Shown here: one piece after another, positions 9,187-17,570 of the stretch
Layout: every line of letters begins with the position of its first letter
Numbering within the stretch: position 1 is the stretch's first letter
Assembly: GCF_014127485.1 (NCBI RefSeq)
Contig: NZ_CP059903.1
Location: 62,001-126,000, forward strand
Direction: 5' to 3'
Source: Nocardioides dongkuii
GTDB taxonomy: Bacteria > Actinomycetota > Actinomycetes > Propionibacteriales > Nocardioidaceae
DNA length: 64,000 nt
Made by a program: the position numbers and the translations under genes
The notes under the pieces: model-generated
The model's database searches: none
What the model was told of the DNA's origin: nothing
What the model saw: only the letters and a program-made list of their open reading frames with translations

Positions 9187-10422
9187 GTGCCGACATTCGT
9201 TCAGGAGGCACCTGGACCGTCGATGACAATCGACGGTGGATTGAGAGTGCATCTCCGGAACGCCGATCACGCTTCCGCCTTAGTAGTATTTGTTCATGGC
9301 TTGAGCGGGTCAGGATATGGCACATGGGGTGAGATGCCAGGTGCGGTTTACCGAAGCGACCGATTAGACGCGGACATAGCTGTATTCGATTACGTCAGTG
9401 GTTTCCGCCGGCGCCTAGGATTCAGCCCGAACATCATCGATGTGGCCCGTGAACTCAACTCGCACTTAGATGCGCTGCAATACAAACGCATCATTCTCGT
9501 AGGTCATAGCATGGGCGGCATCATTTGTTCGATGGCGATTCGCCTGTCGCACCAAAAGACACCGTTCGGCCACAGTCAAGCATTGATCCATCGTGCCGTT
9601 GGTTTGATCGCCCTGGCCAGTCCCCGGAGCGGCGCCCGGGCAGTGATTCTCGGCGGACAGAAGGACGCTCGCGTACTTCGGGTCCACAACGCTGAAGTCA
9701 CTCAGAACTCGGAGTTCTTTACCAATCAAGTGGACACGCAGTGGCGAGGTAGCGGTAGAGCTCGATATCGCATACCAATCTGGGCGGCCACCGCAACACA
9801 TGACCGTTTTGTGGACTACTTCACTGCCACTTTTGCGCTGCGGGGAGATCAAGTCGATACCTTCACGGGCACACACACATCGTTTCTCCATCGCCATGAC
9901 ATCCGCGAGTGGGTAGTAGAGCGAGCGGCGCGGTCACTTGCACAGGCGGATGTTCCGTTGCGCGCAACTCGGTCGGTGATTAAGACCCGCTTCCGCGGAG
10001 ACCCGCTTCATAGTGCATGGCATGACGCCTTTCACGGTGCCCTGCGTCGGTTTGAGGTTTCGCCAGACGGGATCACTATTTACGACGCCACACACGAACC
10101 TCGCGAGGATGACACTGAGACGCACCTCCAGGTGAGGATCATTCCCTCAGGCGTTTGCGATGCGGAAGCAACCGCGACCGAGTTTAGGGAGTACGGCCTG
10201 GCTATGGAGTCAGGACGGCTATTTGCTCTGGGGGCAGCACCCCTTGGTGAGGATGTGGACGAGGCCGCGCGACGTCTCGCGGGATATGTCGAAGAGCGCC
10301 CAGCAGCGTGGATCGCGCCAGTGAGCGAACCGCAGAATCTTGAAGACGAAATACTGAACTGGCTCGAGCGAACCAAGGAATCCATGACCCATGCCAACAG
10401 GTTCGATCGAGGTTACGAATGA
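9187..10422 (+). CDS. Alpha/beta hydrolase with unknown C-terminal domain (accessory island)
   Basis: Probable lipase/esterase-type serine hydrolase. Oxyanion-hole HGLSGSGYGTW is at 37-47 and the nucleophile elbow GHSMGG at 106-111 (Ser108). Likely acid Asp206 or Asp210 in THDRFVDYF and His230 in GTHTSF complete the triad. Residues 250-411 form a second domain I do not recognise. AGGAGG six bases before GTG 9187 supports this start; ATG 9223 with AGGAGG at 9203 is the alternative (399 aa). Codon use is much less GC-biased than flanking genes, a sign of transfer. The next gene starts 25 bp downstream and is probably co-transcribed. Confidence 0.85.
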   Translation: MPTFVQEAPGPSMTIDGGLRVHLRNADHASALVVFVHGLSGSGYGTWGEMPGAVYRSDRLDADIAVFDYVSGFRRRLGFSPNIIDVARELNSHLDALQYKRIILVGHSMGGIICSMAIRLSHQKTPFGHSQALIHRAVGLIALASPRSGARAVILGGQKDARVLRVHNAEVTQNSEFFTNQVDTQWRGSGRARYRIPIWAATATHDRFVDYFTATFALRGDQVDTFTGTHTSFLHRHDIREWVVERAARSLAQADVPLRATRSVIKTRFRGDPLHSAWHDAFHGALRRFEVSPDGITIYDATHEPREDDTETHLQVRIIPSGVCDAEATATEFREYGLAMESGRLFALGAAPLGEDVDEAARRLAGYVEERPAAWIAPVSEPQNLEDEILNWLERTKESMTHANRFDRGYE

Positions 10423-10447
10423 CAGTGGCAATGGAGGCGCGACACGA

Positions 10448-12967
10448 ATGACACAAGACAGCCCCGCCGAGGTTGAGATGGGCTGGGTGGCCGCAGTAAT
10501 CGCGCCGCGTGACGTCAGCCCTCACCCCAACTTCTGGAGTTCTGAGTCGGTTACGCCCTTCGGAGTCCTGGCGCTTCTCGAGGAGGGGCGCCATACAGAT
10601 TATGCCCGCCTGGTGTCGGACCGAAAGCGCGACGAGGTGTGGTCAGGCATGCAGGGTTACGAACCGCTCTTTGACGCTGTGCGAGCGTCCATGAGCCTTG
10701 GGACAGTCAGTTCTGGAGCAGACTCCCTTGCGAGCATCGCGCGTAGAGGTTTGGCCATCGATGATGATCTCGCCCTCCGGGTTGCATGTGCGGTAATGGC
10801 CGCGACCGCACTGATCGAAGTAGATCGCACTTCGGATGCTCGCGCCCTTCTAGCCCATACTCTGATGGAGGTCGAGCGGCAGTCGGGATGGGAGACTCGC
10901 CTTCTTTCCCTTTGGTTGCTAAACGTTGAAGCCAACGCGCAGCAATCGATGCTCGATCGGACCTTGGACGGCATTGCAAGGGCCCAGCAGATTGCATCCG
11001 ACGTAAACATTCCCAGCGGTGCCACGTTCAGCATCAGTCTAGGTAGTTCCGTTTCCTCGCAAGAGTGCTTGCAGGACATTTTGGACGTTCTGAGGTGGGG
11101 GGCCGTCCACCATGCTGCTCGATCGCAGTCCGATTGGAACGCGCAGATACAACTCGTGCGGCGACCCACCCCGCGACTCGCATGGCGAATTCGCAGCAGA
11201 GTTGGCGACTCTCTCGAGGTTGCCCTAAAGGAGGACTTTCGGGCAACCGTTTCACGCCCAAGTGAACGCCGAGTAATCTTCGGAGAGGAGCCCAATGGCG
11301 ACAGTGAGCTCTTTGAAGCGCTGGTCTGGCACGAGAATGTTGGTAGCCCCTTCGTGAGGCACTACCGGGGGTTACTGGGTCGATCGAGATTCCTGCGAGG
11401 CGTGACTTCCGCTGAAAGCTGGTTGACCGCAGAGGGCCTTCGCCTGTTGCGGCAAGCCGACCTGGATAAAGAAGTTGGCGCTTCGAGTCTATTCCTTCGC
11501 CAACAGGGTCCTCTGCACCTCTTGCGGGATGAGGGCGAACGAGTTCTTGAGTCGATTGATGTCAACGATGCGTATTCGCTATCGGACTTGGTAGTGATAC
11601 GCCATTCTGCGTCTCTGCTAGACAGTCAAGCACGAACCTCTGCACTCACGCGCCTATTCGCAGACCGCGCTAGTCATGACGGCCCGCGACTCGGCGGGGC
11701 GCTAGGCGCTGAGAAGACTTGGCAGGCGATACATGCACTGTCGGAGGCAGAAGGAACAGATGCGATAGCGCTTGAGGTACTGCTAGAAGAGGTCGCCAAG
11801 AACCACGAGGGCGAGCAAGCTGACGAGTACACCTACGCCCGCCTCCTCGGCCTTTGGAGAGTTGCAGCATGGGAAGACTCGAAAGTCCGGAGTCGGGTTG
11901 CTGAGCTGTCCACCCAAATCGACACGTCCAAAAGCGTTGAGCTAAAGCGCGCGATCGAGCTGGCTGCCGACAGATTGGCAGCCCCAGCGATCGGGAAGGA
12001 GGAAGACCTCAATCTGCAGGCAGTGGCGCGATACGTCGACCGCGCGATGTTGCATTCAGAGGAGATTCCAGACGATGTAGTCCCGCGTATCGAGTCGCTT
12101 CTGCGTGCCCAACTGGCCGCCACTCGGAAGGACGCACACGAAGGGCGGTTTTCTGGCGGAGGACTGAAAGAGGCCGAACTGGCTGTAGCGCTGATGTTCG
12201 TCACGTCAAGCGCGGACCTGTGGAGCGAAGTGTTGAACTTTGTGCTGGACCCTGCCGTGCAACGAGACGATAAGACGGCAGCGCTCACGCGAATGGCCAG
12301 CCGGGCCAGCGACCTGCCTGAGGTAATCACGGAGACACTGCGCCAGCGGTCCTCTGACCTCCTCGACGGGGGCCCAGAGTTCATGGGCTCCGCGATTCGT
12401 CCTTACCCCGCAGGAGTGCGCCTGCTGGCGATGATTGGCGGATTGGGGGTTGGGGCGCCACTTTCGCTCGTCGCCGAACTGATGGCTAAGGGAACGCCGT
12501 CTTCCCGGCACGAGGCGGGTGTGACTCTCGTAGCTTTGGCTCATCGTGGGGAGAGGTCCGAATGGTTCGAGTCCACTTGCCTGTGGCTCACCTACGAGGC
12601 GGACGCCTACGTCCGGTCCCTCGCTGGCCAAGCGCTCGCCATAACCGATGCGAGTTGGAACCGAACGGGCAGGGATGAACGCCTCGCTGCGCTGCTGCAA
12701 GAGGACGGCACACTGGTGCCCCTTCGCGTCCTAGCTGGCTTGGAGGACGCGAGCGAAGCGCTGCCTCAAACTCTTCGTGACATTGCTATGAGCCTGGTTG
12801 CTAGCCATATGAGCACCGAGGTTCGTCAAGCGGCGCGGGCAGTGCTTGGCAGACCCAACGCCTATGAGAACCTGCTGAAGAGGGAACCAACCGGTAGAGG
12901 TGCCCGGCGCACGGCACGAGAAGTCATCCGTCGAGCGACGCGGACCATAAGGGGGTGGCTCCGCTAG
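10448..12967 (+). CDS. 839-aa HEAT-like repeat protein of unknown function
   Basis: Large soluble, helix-rich protein with no Walker, helicase, nuclease or membrane motif that I can see. The last third has HEAT/ARM-like units (SSRHEAGVTLVALAHRGER, ADAYVRSLAGQALAITD, STEVRQAARAVLGRP). GGAGG at 10433-10437 supports ATG 10448 over upstream frames. Codon use is AT-richer than the chromosome, the same as the hydrolase gene before it. The pair looks like a two-gene cargo module: enzymatic effector plus large scaffold or sensor. A defence or stress role is possible but not shown. The stop sits at the centre of a short palindrome, with a hairpin just downstream. Confidence 0.7.
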   Translation: MTQDSPAEVEMGWVAAVIAPRDVSPHPNFWSSESVTPFGVLALLEEGRHTDYARLVSDRKRDEVWSGMQGYEPLFDAVRASMSLGTVSSGADSLASIARRGLAIDDDLALRVACAVMAATALIEVDRTSDARALLAHTLMEVERQSGWETRLLSLWLLNVEANAQQSMLDRTLDGIARAQQIASDVNIPSGATFSISLGSSVSSQECLQDILDVLRWGAVHHAARSQSDWNAQIQLVRRPTPRLAWRIRSRVGDSLEVALKEDFRATVSRPSERRVIFGEEPNGDSELFEALVWHENVGSPFVRHYRGLLGRSRFLRGVTSAESWLTAEGLRLLRQADLDKEVGASSLFLRQQGPLHLLRDEGERVLESIDVNDAYSLSDLVVIRHSASLLDSQARTSALTRLFADRASHDGPRLGGALGAEKTWQAIHALSEAEGTDAIALEVLLEEVAKNHEGEQADEYTYARLLGLWRVAAWEDSKVRSRVAELSTQIDTSKSVELKRAIELAADRLAAPAIGKEEDLNLQAVARYVDRAMLHSEEIPDDVVPRIESLLRAQLAATRKDAHEGRFSGGGLKEAELAVALMFVTSSADLWSEVLNFVLDPAVQRDDKTAALTRMASRASDLPEVITETLRQRSSDLLDGGPEFMGSAIRPYPAGVRLLAMIGGLGVGAPLSLVAELMAKGTPSSRHEAGVTLVALAHRGERSEWFESTCLWLTYEADAYVRSLAGQALAITDASWNRTGRDERLAALLQEDGTLVPLRVLAGLEDASEALPQTLRDIAMSLVASHMSTEVRQAARAVLGRPNAYENLLKREPTGRGARRTAREVIRRATRTIRGWLR

Positions 12968-12980
12968 CGGAGTCACTGAA

Positions 12981-13006
12981 GCAGGGCATACAAACACATA
13001 CCCTGC
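12981..13006 (+). terminator. Weak hairpin terminator after the 839-aa gene
   Basis: GCAGGG (12981-12986) pairs with CCCTGC (13001-13006) across a 14-nt loop; a pyrimidine-rich stretch follows. The palindrome CTCCGCTAGCGGAG (12959-12972) covers the stop codon. Together they probably end the hydrolase/HEAT transcript. Confidence 0.4.
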
Positions 13007-13054
13007 CCTTCCTTGATCGACCGACCTGCATCAACGATCAGTCACCCGCTGGGA

Positions 13055-13070
13055 GCGTCACTCCGCCGCG
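13055..13070. repeat. 16-bp direct repeat, left copy
   Basis: GCGTCACTCCGCCGCG is repeated exactly at 13788-13803, with looser similarity in the 30 bp before each copy. The two copies frame the small cysteine-rich gene. Could be a recombination scar or a scattered repeat. Confidence 0.5.
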
Positions 13071-13221
13071 TCAGCGTGCCTACACAACAAAAGTGTTGGC
13101 GGGGGCCGCACACAGGTAGGTCACGCCGTGCTGCTCTCCTCGGCTTTGCCAGCGCATTCGCCTCACGCGCAACCTCGAAACGCGCGCTCACGCGACTGCT
13201 CACGTGTGCCACGATTTGTCC

Positions 13222-13644
13222 GTGACGATCACCGTGACCATCCGACCAGAGGGCGAGCGCCGGCCAGGCACCGCCGAGGTGAGCGGGTTGCCGTGGGACG
13301 AGCGGCCAGGGTCGGGGTACGAGGTCATCGCGGACGCAAGCGGCGTCCCGGAGGACGTTGTGCAGTATGCGAACGGATCGTTCTCTGTCGGCCGCCATCA
13401 TGCCCAGCGCCTCGTCCTTGGACTCGCGGAACGGTTCGGTCGGGTTCGCGTCGTGCAGTTCGGCGGGTCCGACGCTTGCGACGAGGGTTGTTGGGCGAAT
13501 GACGACGGCGATCCGTTTTCGTGTGACTGCTCCTGCGCTGGCGCCAATCACGGAAGAGGGGAAGCACTCGTCGAGGCGCCTCCTCCGGCGCCAAGAGACA
13601 CGCGCCGACGCCCGCGTCCACGGGAATTCGACTACTCCGTGTGA
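13222..13644 (+). CDS. Small cysteine-rich protein (CxxxCW...CxCxC...NHG)
   Basis: 140 aa. Residues 86-111 contain Cys86, Cys90-Trp91, Cys101, Cys103, Cys105 and NHG (109-111), a compact pattern that should bind a metal such as zinc. I recall similar small proteins in actinobacterial mobile DNA, but I have no family name for it. The C-terminal 25 residues are proline- and arginine-rich. GTG 13222 is chosen; GTG 13204 in the same frame is possible. The TGA overlaps a following GTG. It lies between two copies of a 16-bp repeat at the right end of the AT-richer island. Confidence 0.6.
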   Translation: MTITVTIRPEGERRPGTAEVSGLPWDERPGSGYEVIADASGVPEDVVQYANGSFSVGRHHAQRLVLGLAERFGRVRVVQFGGSDACDEGCWANDDGDPFSCDCSCAGANHGRGEALVEAPPPAPRDTRRRPRPREFDYSV

Positions 13645-13757
13645 GCCAGGACGTTCGCGAGAACGACCTCGTCACGATCCTTGGGCAATGGAGCGATCAG
13701 GGCCGGTCGAACCTACGAGTCCTCGTGGTCGATCTGCCCTATGGCGCCGACCAGTAG
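13641..13757 (+). CDS. Possible 38-aa coupled small protein
   Basis: A short frame begins with GTG overlapping the stop of the cysteine-rich gene (GTGA) and runs to TAG at 13755-13757. The peptide (VSQDVRENDLVTILGQWSDQ...VLVVDLPYGADQ) has balanced composition, unlike most shadow frames here. Translational coupling is the only other support. Confidence 0.3.
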   Translation: MSQDVRENDLVTILGQWSDQGRSNLRVLVVDLPYGADQ

Positions 13758-13787
13758 GTGATCCACCGCATTTCGCACCCTGAAGGC

Positions 13788-13803
13788 GCGTCACTCCGCC
13801 GCG
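13788..13803. repeat. 16-bp direct repeat, right copy
   Basis: Exact second copy of GCGTCACTCCGCCGCG (first at 13055-13070). Confidence 0.5.
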
Positions 13804-13827
13804 ACAGCACAACGCGACTCCGTGGCC

Positions 13828-14040
13828 TCAGCGTCGACCCTTCGCGAAATACGCCAGCGGGCCCACAGGCTGGACGAAGGCGGCGGCCACCCACGCAGCC
13901 TTCGGGCCGCGGACCTTGCTCGCCGGGCGGTGAGCGAGGTCCCACAACGCTGCGCCTGTCAGGGCCACCTCCACCGCACCCGCGAGGAAGACAGCTCGAC
14001 GCTGTCCGTCGGTGAGGTCTGACCACTTCTTCTTTGGCAT
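13828..14040 (-). CDS. Small membrane protein, PLDc_N-like
   Basis: 70 aa: a basic start (MPKKKWSDLTDGQRR), a first helix (AVFLAGAVEVALTGAALWDL) and a second segment (AAWVAAAFVQPVGPLAYFAKGRR). The closing P-x-GPLAYF-x-x-GRR pattern is that of the phospholipase D-nuclease N-terminal domain family of two-helix proteins. ATG 14040 is preceded by TAGCGT-N7, a leaderless pattern. Base composition is back to the high-GC norm, so it probably lies outside the island. Confidence 0.7.
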   Translation of the reverse strand: MPKKKWSDLTDGQRRAVFLAGAVEVALTGAALWDLAHRPASKVRGPKAAWVAAAFVQPVGPLAYFAKGRR

Positions 14041-14109
14041 GGTCCTCACGCTACTGGCGAGCGCGTTGCGGCCCGCAGGAGGTGGGATTGGCCTGGGGAG
14101 GGCTGTGGC

Positions 14110-14200
14110 CCGTGGTCTCGATACGCCCGCTCGTTCCTCGCGGGCTACTCGACCACCGAGGGCTCGTTCCTCGGGGGCTACTCGACCAACGAGGGCTCCC
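14110..14200. repeat. VEP-type intergenic repeats
   Basis: Two partial units of the GGTCTCGA...CTCGACCACC repeat family (TGGTCTCGATACGCCCGC, then CGGGCTACTCGACCACCGAG and GGGGCTACTCGACCAACGAG). Each carries an inner hairpin. The same family occurs at 25591-26123, 27493-27539, 28966-29087 and inside the gene at 31187-33148. Confidence 0.7.
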
Positions 14201-14241
14201 GGACTCAGCGAGCATTCCTAGATCTGGTGCCAGAATCGCGC

Positions 14242-14868
14242 ATGGACATCTTCGCGGAGATCGCCGACGAGCGGCGTGGCTTGGCCGACCTGCTCGGCGC
14301 GCTGCCGCCGGAGCATCGGGCGACGCAGAGCCTGTGCAGCGAGTGGACCGTGCAGGAGGTGGCGGCCCACCTCGTCGTGCCCCTCGAGGTCGGCATCCCG
14401 GGATTCCTCCTCGCCATGGTGGTCAGCGGCGGGAGCTTCGACCGGGCCAACGTCCGGCTGGCGCGCAAGCAGGCGCAGCGGCCGTACGAGGAGATGGTCG
14501 AGGTGCTGCGCACCAAGGCCGACAGCCGGTTCACGCCTCCTGGTGCGGGTCCGGAGGCGCCGCTCACCGACGTCCTGGTGCACGGCCTCGACATCCGCTG
14601 GCCGCTCGGGATCCCGCGAGACATCCCGGAGCAGCGGTCGCGGACGTCGCTGGACTTCCTGACCACCCGCGCCGCCAGCAGCTGTGTCCCGAAGGGCGCG
14701 CTGGACGGGCTGCGGCTCGAGGCCACGGACATCGACTGGGTGCACGGCGACGGTCCTGTCGTACGGGGTGCGTCCGAGTCCCTGCTGCTGGCGATGACCG
14801 GCCGCCGGGCCGCGCTGGACCACCTGGAGGGCCACGGCGTCCCGGCGTTGCGCGACCGACTGTCCTGA
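14242..14868 (+). CDS. Maleylpyruvate isomerase/DinB-like, mycothiol-dependent family protein
   Basis: 208 aa with the family's early pattern (ADERRGLADLLGALPPEH, SLCSEWTVQEVAAHLVVP). The H in VAAHL and the later LVHGLDIRWPLG supply the metal-binding histidines typical of the DinB/MDMPI fold. Members use mycothiol as cofactor or act as thiol-dependent hydrolases or transferases; substrate unknown. Start ATG 14242; an upstream in-frame GTG at 14227 adds five residues. A deleted copy of this gene lies at 17333-17566, and a grpB remnant directly follows it. Confidence 0.8.
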   Translation: MDIFAEIADERRGLADLLGALPPEHRATQSLCSEWTVQEVAAHLVVPLEVGIPGFLLAMVVSGGSFDRANVRLARKQAQRPYEEMVEVLRTKADSRFTPPGAGPEAPLTDVLVHGLDIRWPLGIPRDIPEQRSRTSLDFLTTRAASSCVPKGALDGLRLEATDIDWVHGDGPVVRGASESLLLAMTGRRAALDHLEGHGVPALRDRLS

Positions 14869-14871
14869 CCC

Positions 14872-14938
14872 GGTCAGGGGTGCTGCGCCAGCACATCGCG
14901 TCCGGAGCTCGGGGCTGGCCCGCAGCGTCGCGCACGCC
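14872..14938 (-). pseudogene. Remnant of a grpB-family gene
   Basis: GGTCAGGGGTGCTGCGC and, after a deletion of about 100 bp, AGCTC-GGGGCTGGCCCGCAG match the 3' part of the intact grpB gene at 17571-18098, in the same position relative to a mycothiol-enzyme gene. It is the decayed half of a duplicated block. Confidence 0.7.
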
Positions 14939-15043
14939 TCCGCGCCAAATCGGCTGACCTCCGGGCGGCGGAATGCAGTCGGCGCGTCCCGTGTTGGGCC
15001 ACAGTCCCTCGCGCCCCATCAGCCTGCACTGGAGCACCTCTTC
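14939..15043. other. Gap before MFS gene
   Basis: About 100 bp with no recognisable gene; contains GGAG at 15031-15034, a weak ribosome binding site for the GTG at 15044. Confidence 0.4.
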
Positions 15044-16492
15044 GTGACCGTCACCGCCCCGGCCGAACCGACCACCCCCACGATCGTGGAGCGGCCCGGC
15101 CGCCTGATCGCGCTGCTCGTCGGCTCGGCGTTCGTGGTCATCCTCAACGAGACGATCATGGGCGTCGCGCTGCCCGAGCTGATGCTGGAGTTTGACGTCC
15201 CGGCGACCTCCGCGCAGTGGCTCACGACCGCGTTCCTGCTGACCATGGCCGTGGTCATCCCGGTGACCGGCTTCCTGCTGACCCGCTTCCCGCTGCGGCG
15301 GGTCTTCATGGCGGCGATGATCTCCTTCACCGCCGGCACCCTGCTCGCCGCGCTGGCGCCGACGTTCGGCGTCCTGGTCGCTGCGCGCGTCGTGCAGGCG
15401 GTCGGCACCGCCCTGATGATGCCGCTGCTGATCACCACGATCCTGACCATCGTCCCGGCCGAGCGCCGCGGACGGATGATGGGCACGATCTCCATCGTCA
15501 TCTCGGTGGCCCCCGCGATCGGCCCGACGATCTCCGGCCTGGTGCTCGCGGAGCTGGACTGGCGCTGGATGTTCTGGCTGGTGCTCCCGATCGCGCTGGT
15601 CTCGCTGGGTCTCGGGTCGGCCTGGGTGCGCAACGTGACCGAGCCGCGCGACGTACCGATCGACGTGCTCTCCGTGATCCTCTCGGCGCTCGCCTTCGGC
15701 GGCCTGATCTACGGGCTGAGCAGCATCGGTGAGTCGGCCTCCGGCGACACTCCGCTGCCCGTGTGGCTCCCGCTCGTCGTCGGCGGTGCGGCGCTCGCGG
15801 CGTTCGCGTGGCGCCAGCTGGCGCTGCGCGAGCGCGCGCTGCTCGACCTGCGCACCTTCGCCAGCCGCACCTTCACCGTCGCGGTCGCCCTGGTCGCGGT
15901 GAGCATGATGGCCCTGTTCGGCACCCTGATCCTGCTGCCGATCTACCTGCAGAACGTCCTGGGCCTGACCACCCTCGAGACCGGCCTGGTGCTGCTGCCC
16001 GGCGGCCTCGTCATGGGCGTGCTGGCGCCGGTGGTCGGCCGCGCCTACGACCAGGTCGGCCCCCGGCCGCTCGTCGCGCCGGGCGCGGCGATCACCTCGG
16101 TGGCGCTGTGGTCGATGTCGACCCTCGACACCGGCACCGGCCAGGGCACCGTCATCGCGATCCACGTGCTGATGAGCATCGGCTTGGCGCTGATGTTCAC
16201 CCCGCTGATGACCTCGGCGCTCGGCTCGCTGCCGCCGCACCTCTACTCCCACGGCAGCGCGACCGTCTCGACGCTGCAGCAGGTGGCCGGCGCTGCCGGC
16301 ACCGCGCTCTTCGTGACCGTGATGACCCGGCGCTCGGTCAGCGAGACCGAGGCCGGCGCGTCGATCGTCGAGGCCACCGCCGAGGGTGTGCACGCGGCGC
16401 TGTTCTACGGCGGCGTCATCTCGGCGGTCGCCGTGCTGGTCGCGCTGCTGGTACGGCGCGACGCGGCGCCGGTGGAGGCTCCGGCAGCCTGA
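15044..16492 (+). CDS. MFS drug:H+ antiporter, DHA2 (EmrB/QacA) family
   Basis: 482 aa, about 14 hydrophobic segments. Typical features are an early acidic residue in helix 1 (FVVILNETIMGVALPEL), WLTTAFLLTMAVVIPVTG, a basic 2-3 loop (TRFPLRRVF), and GPTISGLVL in the motif C region. This family exports drugs and dyes with proton exchange; the substrate is not predictable. GTG 15044 has GGAG upstream. It is followed after 51 bp by an SDR gene on the same strand. The pair is bracketed by the two halves of a duplicated block. Confidence 0.9.
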   Translation: MTVTAPAEPTTPTIVERPGRLIALLVGSAFVVILNETIMGVALPELMLEFDVPATSAQWLTTAFLLTMAVVIPVTGFLLTRFPLRRVFMAAMISFTAGTLLAALAPTFGVLVAARVVQAVGTALMMPLLITTILTIVPAERRGRMMGTISIVISVAPAIGPTISGLVLAELDWRWMFWLVLPIALVSLGLGSAWVRNVTEPRDVPIDVLSVILSALAFGGLIYGLSSIGESASGDTPLPVWLPLVVGGAALAAFAWRQLALRERALLDLRTFASRTFTVAVALVAVSMMALFGTLILLPIYLQNVLGLTTLETGLVLLPGGLVMGVLAPVVGRAYDQVGPRPLVAPGAAITSVALWSMSTLDTGTGQGTVIAIHVLMSIGLALMFTPLMTSALGSLPPHLYSHGSATVSTLQQVAGAAGTALFVTVMTRRSVSETEAGASIVEATAEGVHAALFYGGVISAVAVLVALLVRRDAAPVEAPAA

Positions 16493-16543
16493 CGGCCCGT
16501 CGCTGAGCTCGGCGACTGGGGGCGGCGCGGCAGGATGTCGGCC

Positions 16544-17311
16544 ATGAGCCCCGCAGCCACCCAGCGCCGAGCCGTCCTCGTCACCGGCGGGTCCCGCGGC
16601 ATCGGCGCCGCCGTCGCCCGGGCCTTCGCCGAGCGGGGTGACCGGGTGGCGGTCCACTACGGCACCTCGGCCGAGAAGGCCGAGGCGGTCCGCTCCTCCC
16701 TGCCCGGGGACGGGCACGTCACCGTCCAGGCGGACCTGACCCGCCCCGACGAGGTCAGGGGCGCGGTCGACACCGCCGCCGAGCGGCTGGGCCGGCTCGA
16801 CGTGCTGGTCAACAACGCCGGGGTGTTCCTCGCCCACCCGCCGCTGTCCACGTCGTACGCCGACTGGCAGGCCGTGTGGTCGCAGACCATCACCACCAAT
16901 CTCACCGGCGCGGCCAACGCGACGTTCTGCGCGATCCCGCACCTGCGGGCCGCGGGCGGCGGCGCGGTGGTCAACGTGTCGAGCCGCGGCGCGTTCCGCG
17001 GCGAGCCGGACTGCCCGGCGTACGCCGCGTCCAAGGCCGGCCTGAACGCCTTCGGTCAGTCGATGGCGCTGGCCCTGGCACCGCACGGCATCTCGGTCGG
17101 CACCGTGGCGCCCGGCTTCGTGGAGACCGAGATGGCCCGCGAGGTCCTCGACGGCGTCGGCGGGGACGCCGTGCGCGCCCAGTCGCCGTTCGGCCGGGTG
17201 GCGCACCCTGAGGAGGTCGCCGCCGCGGTGCTCTGGCTCGCGTCCCCGGAGGCGCGCTTCTCCACCGGCACGATCATCGACGTGAACGGCGCCTCCTACC
17301 TGCGCAGCTGA
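16544..17311 (+). CDS. SDR family oxidoreductase
   Basis: 255 aa classical short-chain dehydrogenase. TGGSRGIGAAVARAF is the cofactor-binding glycine motif, followed by NNAG, a Ser (VNVSS) and Y-x-x-x-K (YAASKAG) catalytic set, and VAPGFVETEMA. It is probably an NADP(H) 3-ketoacyl-ACP-reductase-like enzyme; substrate unknown. ATG 16544 is chosen with AGGA eight bases upstream; ATG 16535 is possible. Downstream is a decayed mycothiol-enzyme copy. Confidence 0.92.
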   Translation: MSPAATQRRAVLVTGGSRGIGAAVARAFAERGDRVAVHYGTSAEKAEAVRSSLPGDGHVTVQADLTRPDEVRGAVDTAAERLGRLDVLVNNAGVFLAHPPLSTSYADWQAVWSQTITTNLTGAANATFCAIPHLRAAGGGAVVNVSSRGAFRGEPDCPAYAASKAGLNAFGQSMALALAPHGISVGTVAPGFVETEMAREVLDGVGGDAVRAQSPFGRVAHPEEVAAAVLWLASPEARFSTGTIIDVNGASYLRS

Positions 17312-17332
17312 CCGACTGCCAGGATCGTCGAC

Positions 17333-17566
17333 GTGGACATCTTCGAGGAGATCGCTGAGGGCTGCGCACCAAGGCCGACAGCCGGATCCCTCGCGACATC
17401 CCGGAGCAGCGGTCGCGGGCGTCGCTGGACTTCCTGACCACCCGCGCCGCCAGCGGCCTGGTCCCGAAGGGCGCGCTGGACGGGCTGCGGTTCGAGGCCA
17501 CGGACCTCGACTGGACGCACGGTGACGGTCCTGTCGTACGCGGCGCTGCGGGACCGGCTGTCCTGA
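17333..17566 (+). pseudogene. Deleted copy of the mycothiol-dependent enzyme gene
   Basis: Closely matches 14242-14868 but lacks three internal segments. After GTGGACATCTTCGAGGAGAT it jumps to GCTGCGCACCAAGGCCGACA, then to CGCGACATCCCGGAGCAGCG, and loses a further stretch before the shared end GGACCGGCTGTCCTGA. Missing segments are roughly 240, 80 and 80 bp. High identity in the remaining parts points to a fairly recent duplication. Confidence 0.85.
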
Positions 17567-17570
17567 CCGG

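Noticed and set aside
8977..9332. Short overlapping frames on both strands before the hydrolase gene
   Set aside because: No ribosome binding site or codon bias; AGGAGG signals belong to the hydrolase start.
10448..12967. NACHT/STAND ATPase as partner of the hydrolase
   Set aside because: No Walker A or B motif can be found in the 839-aa protein.
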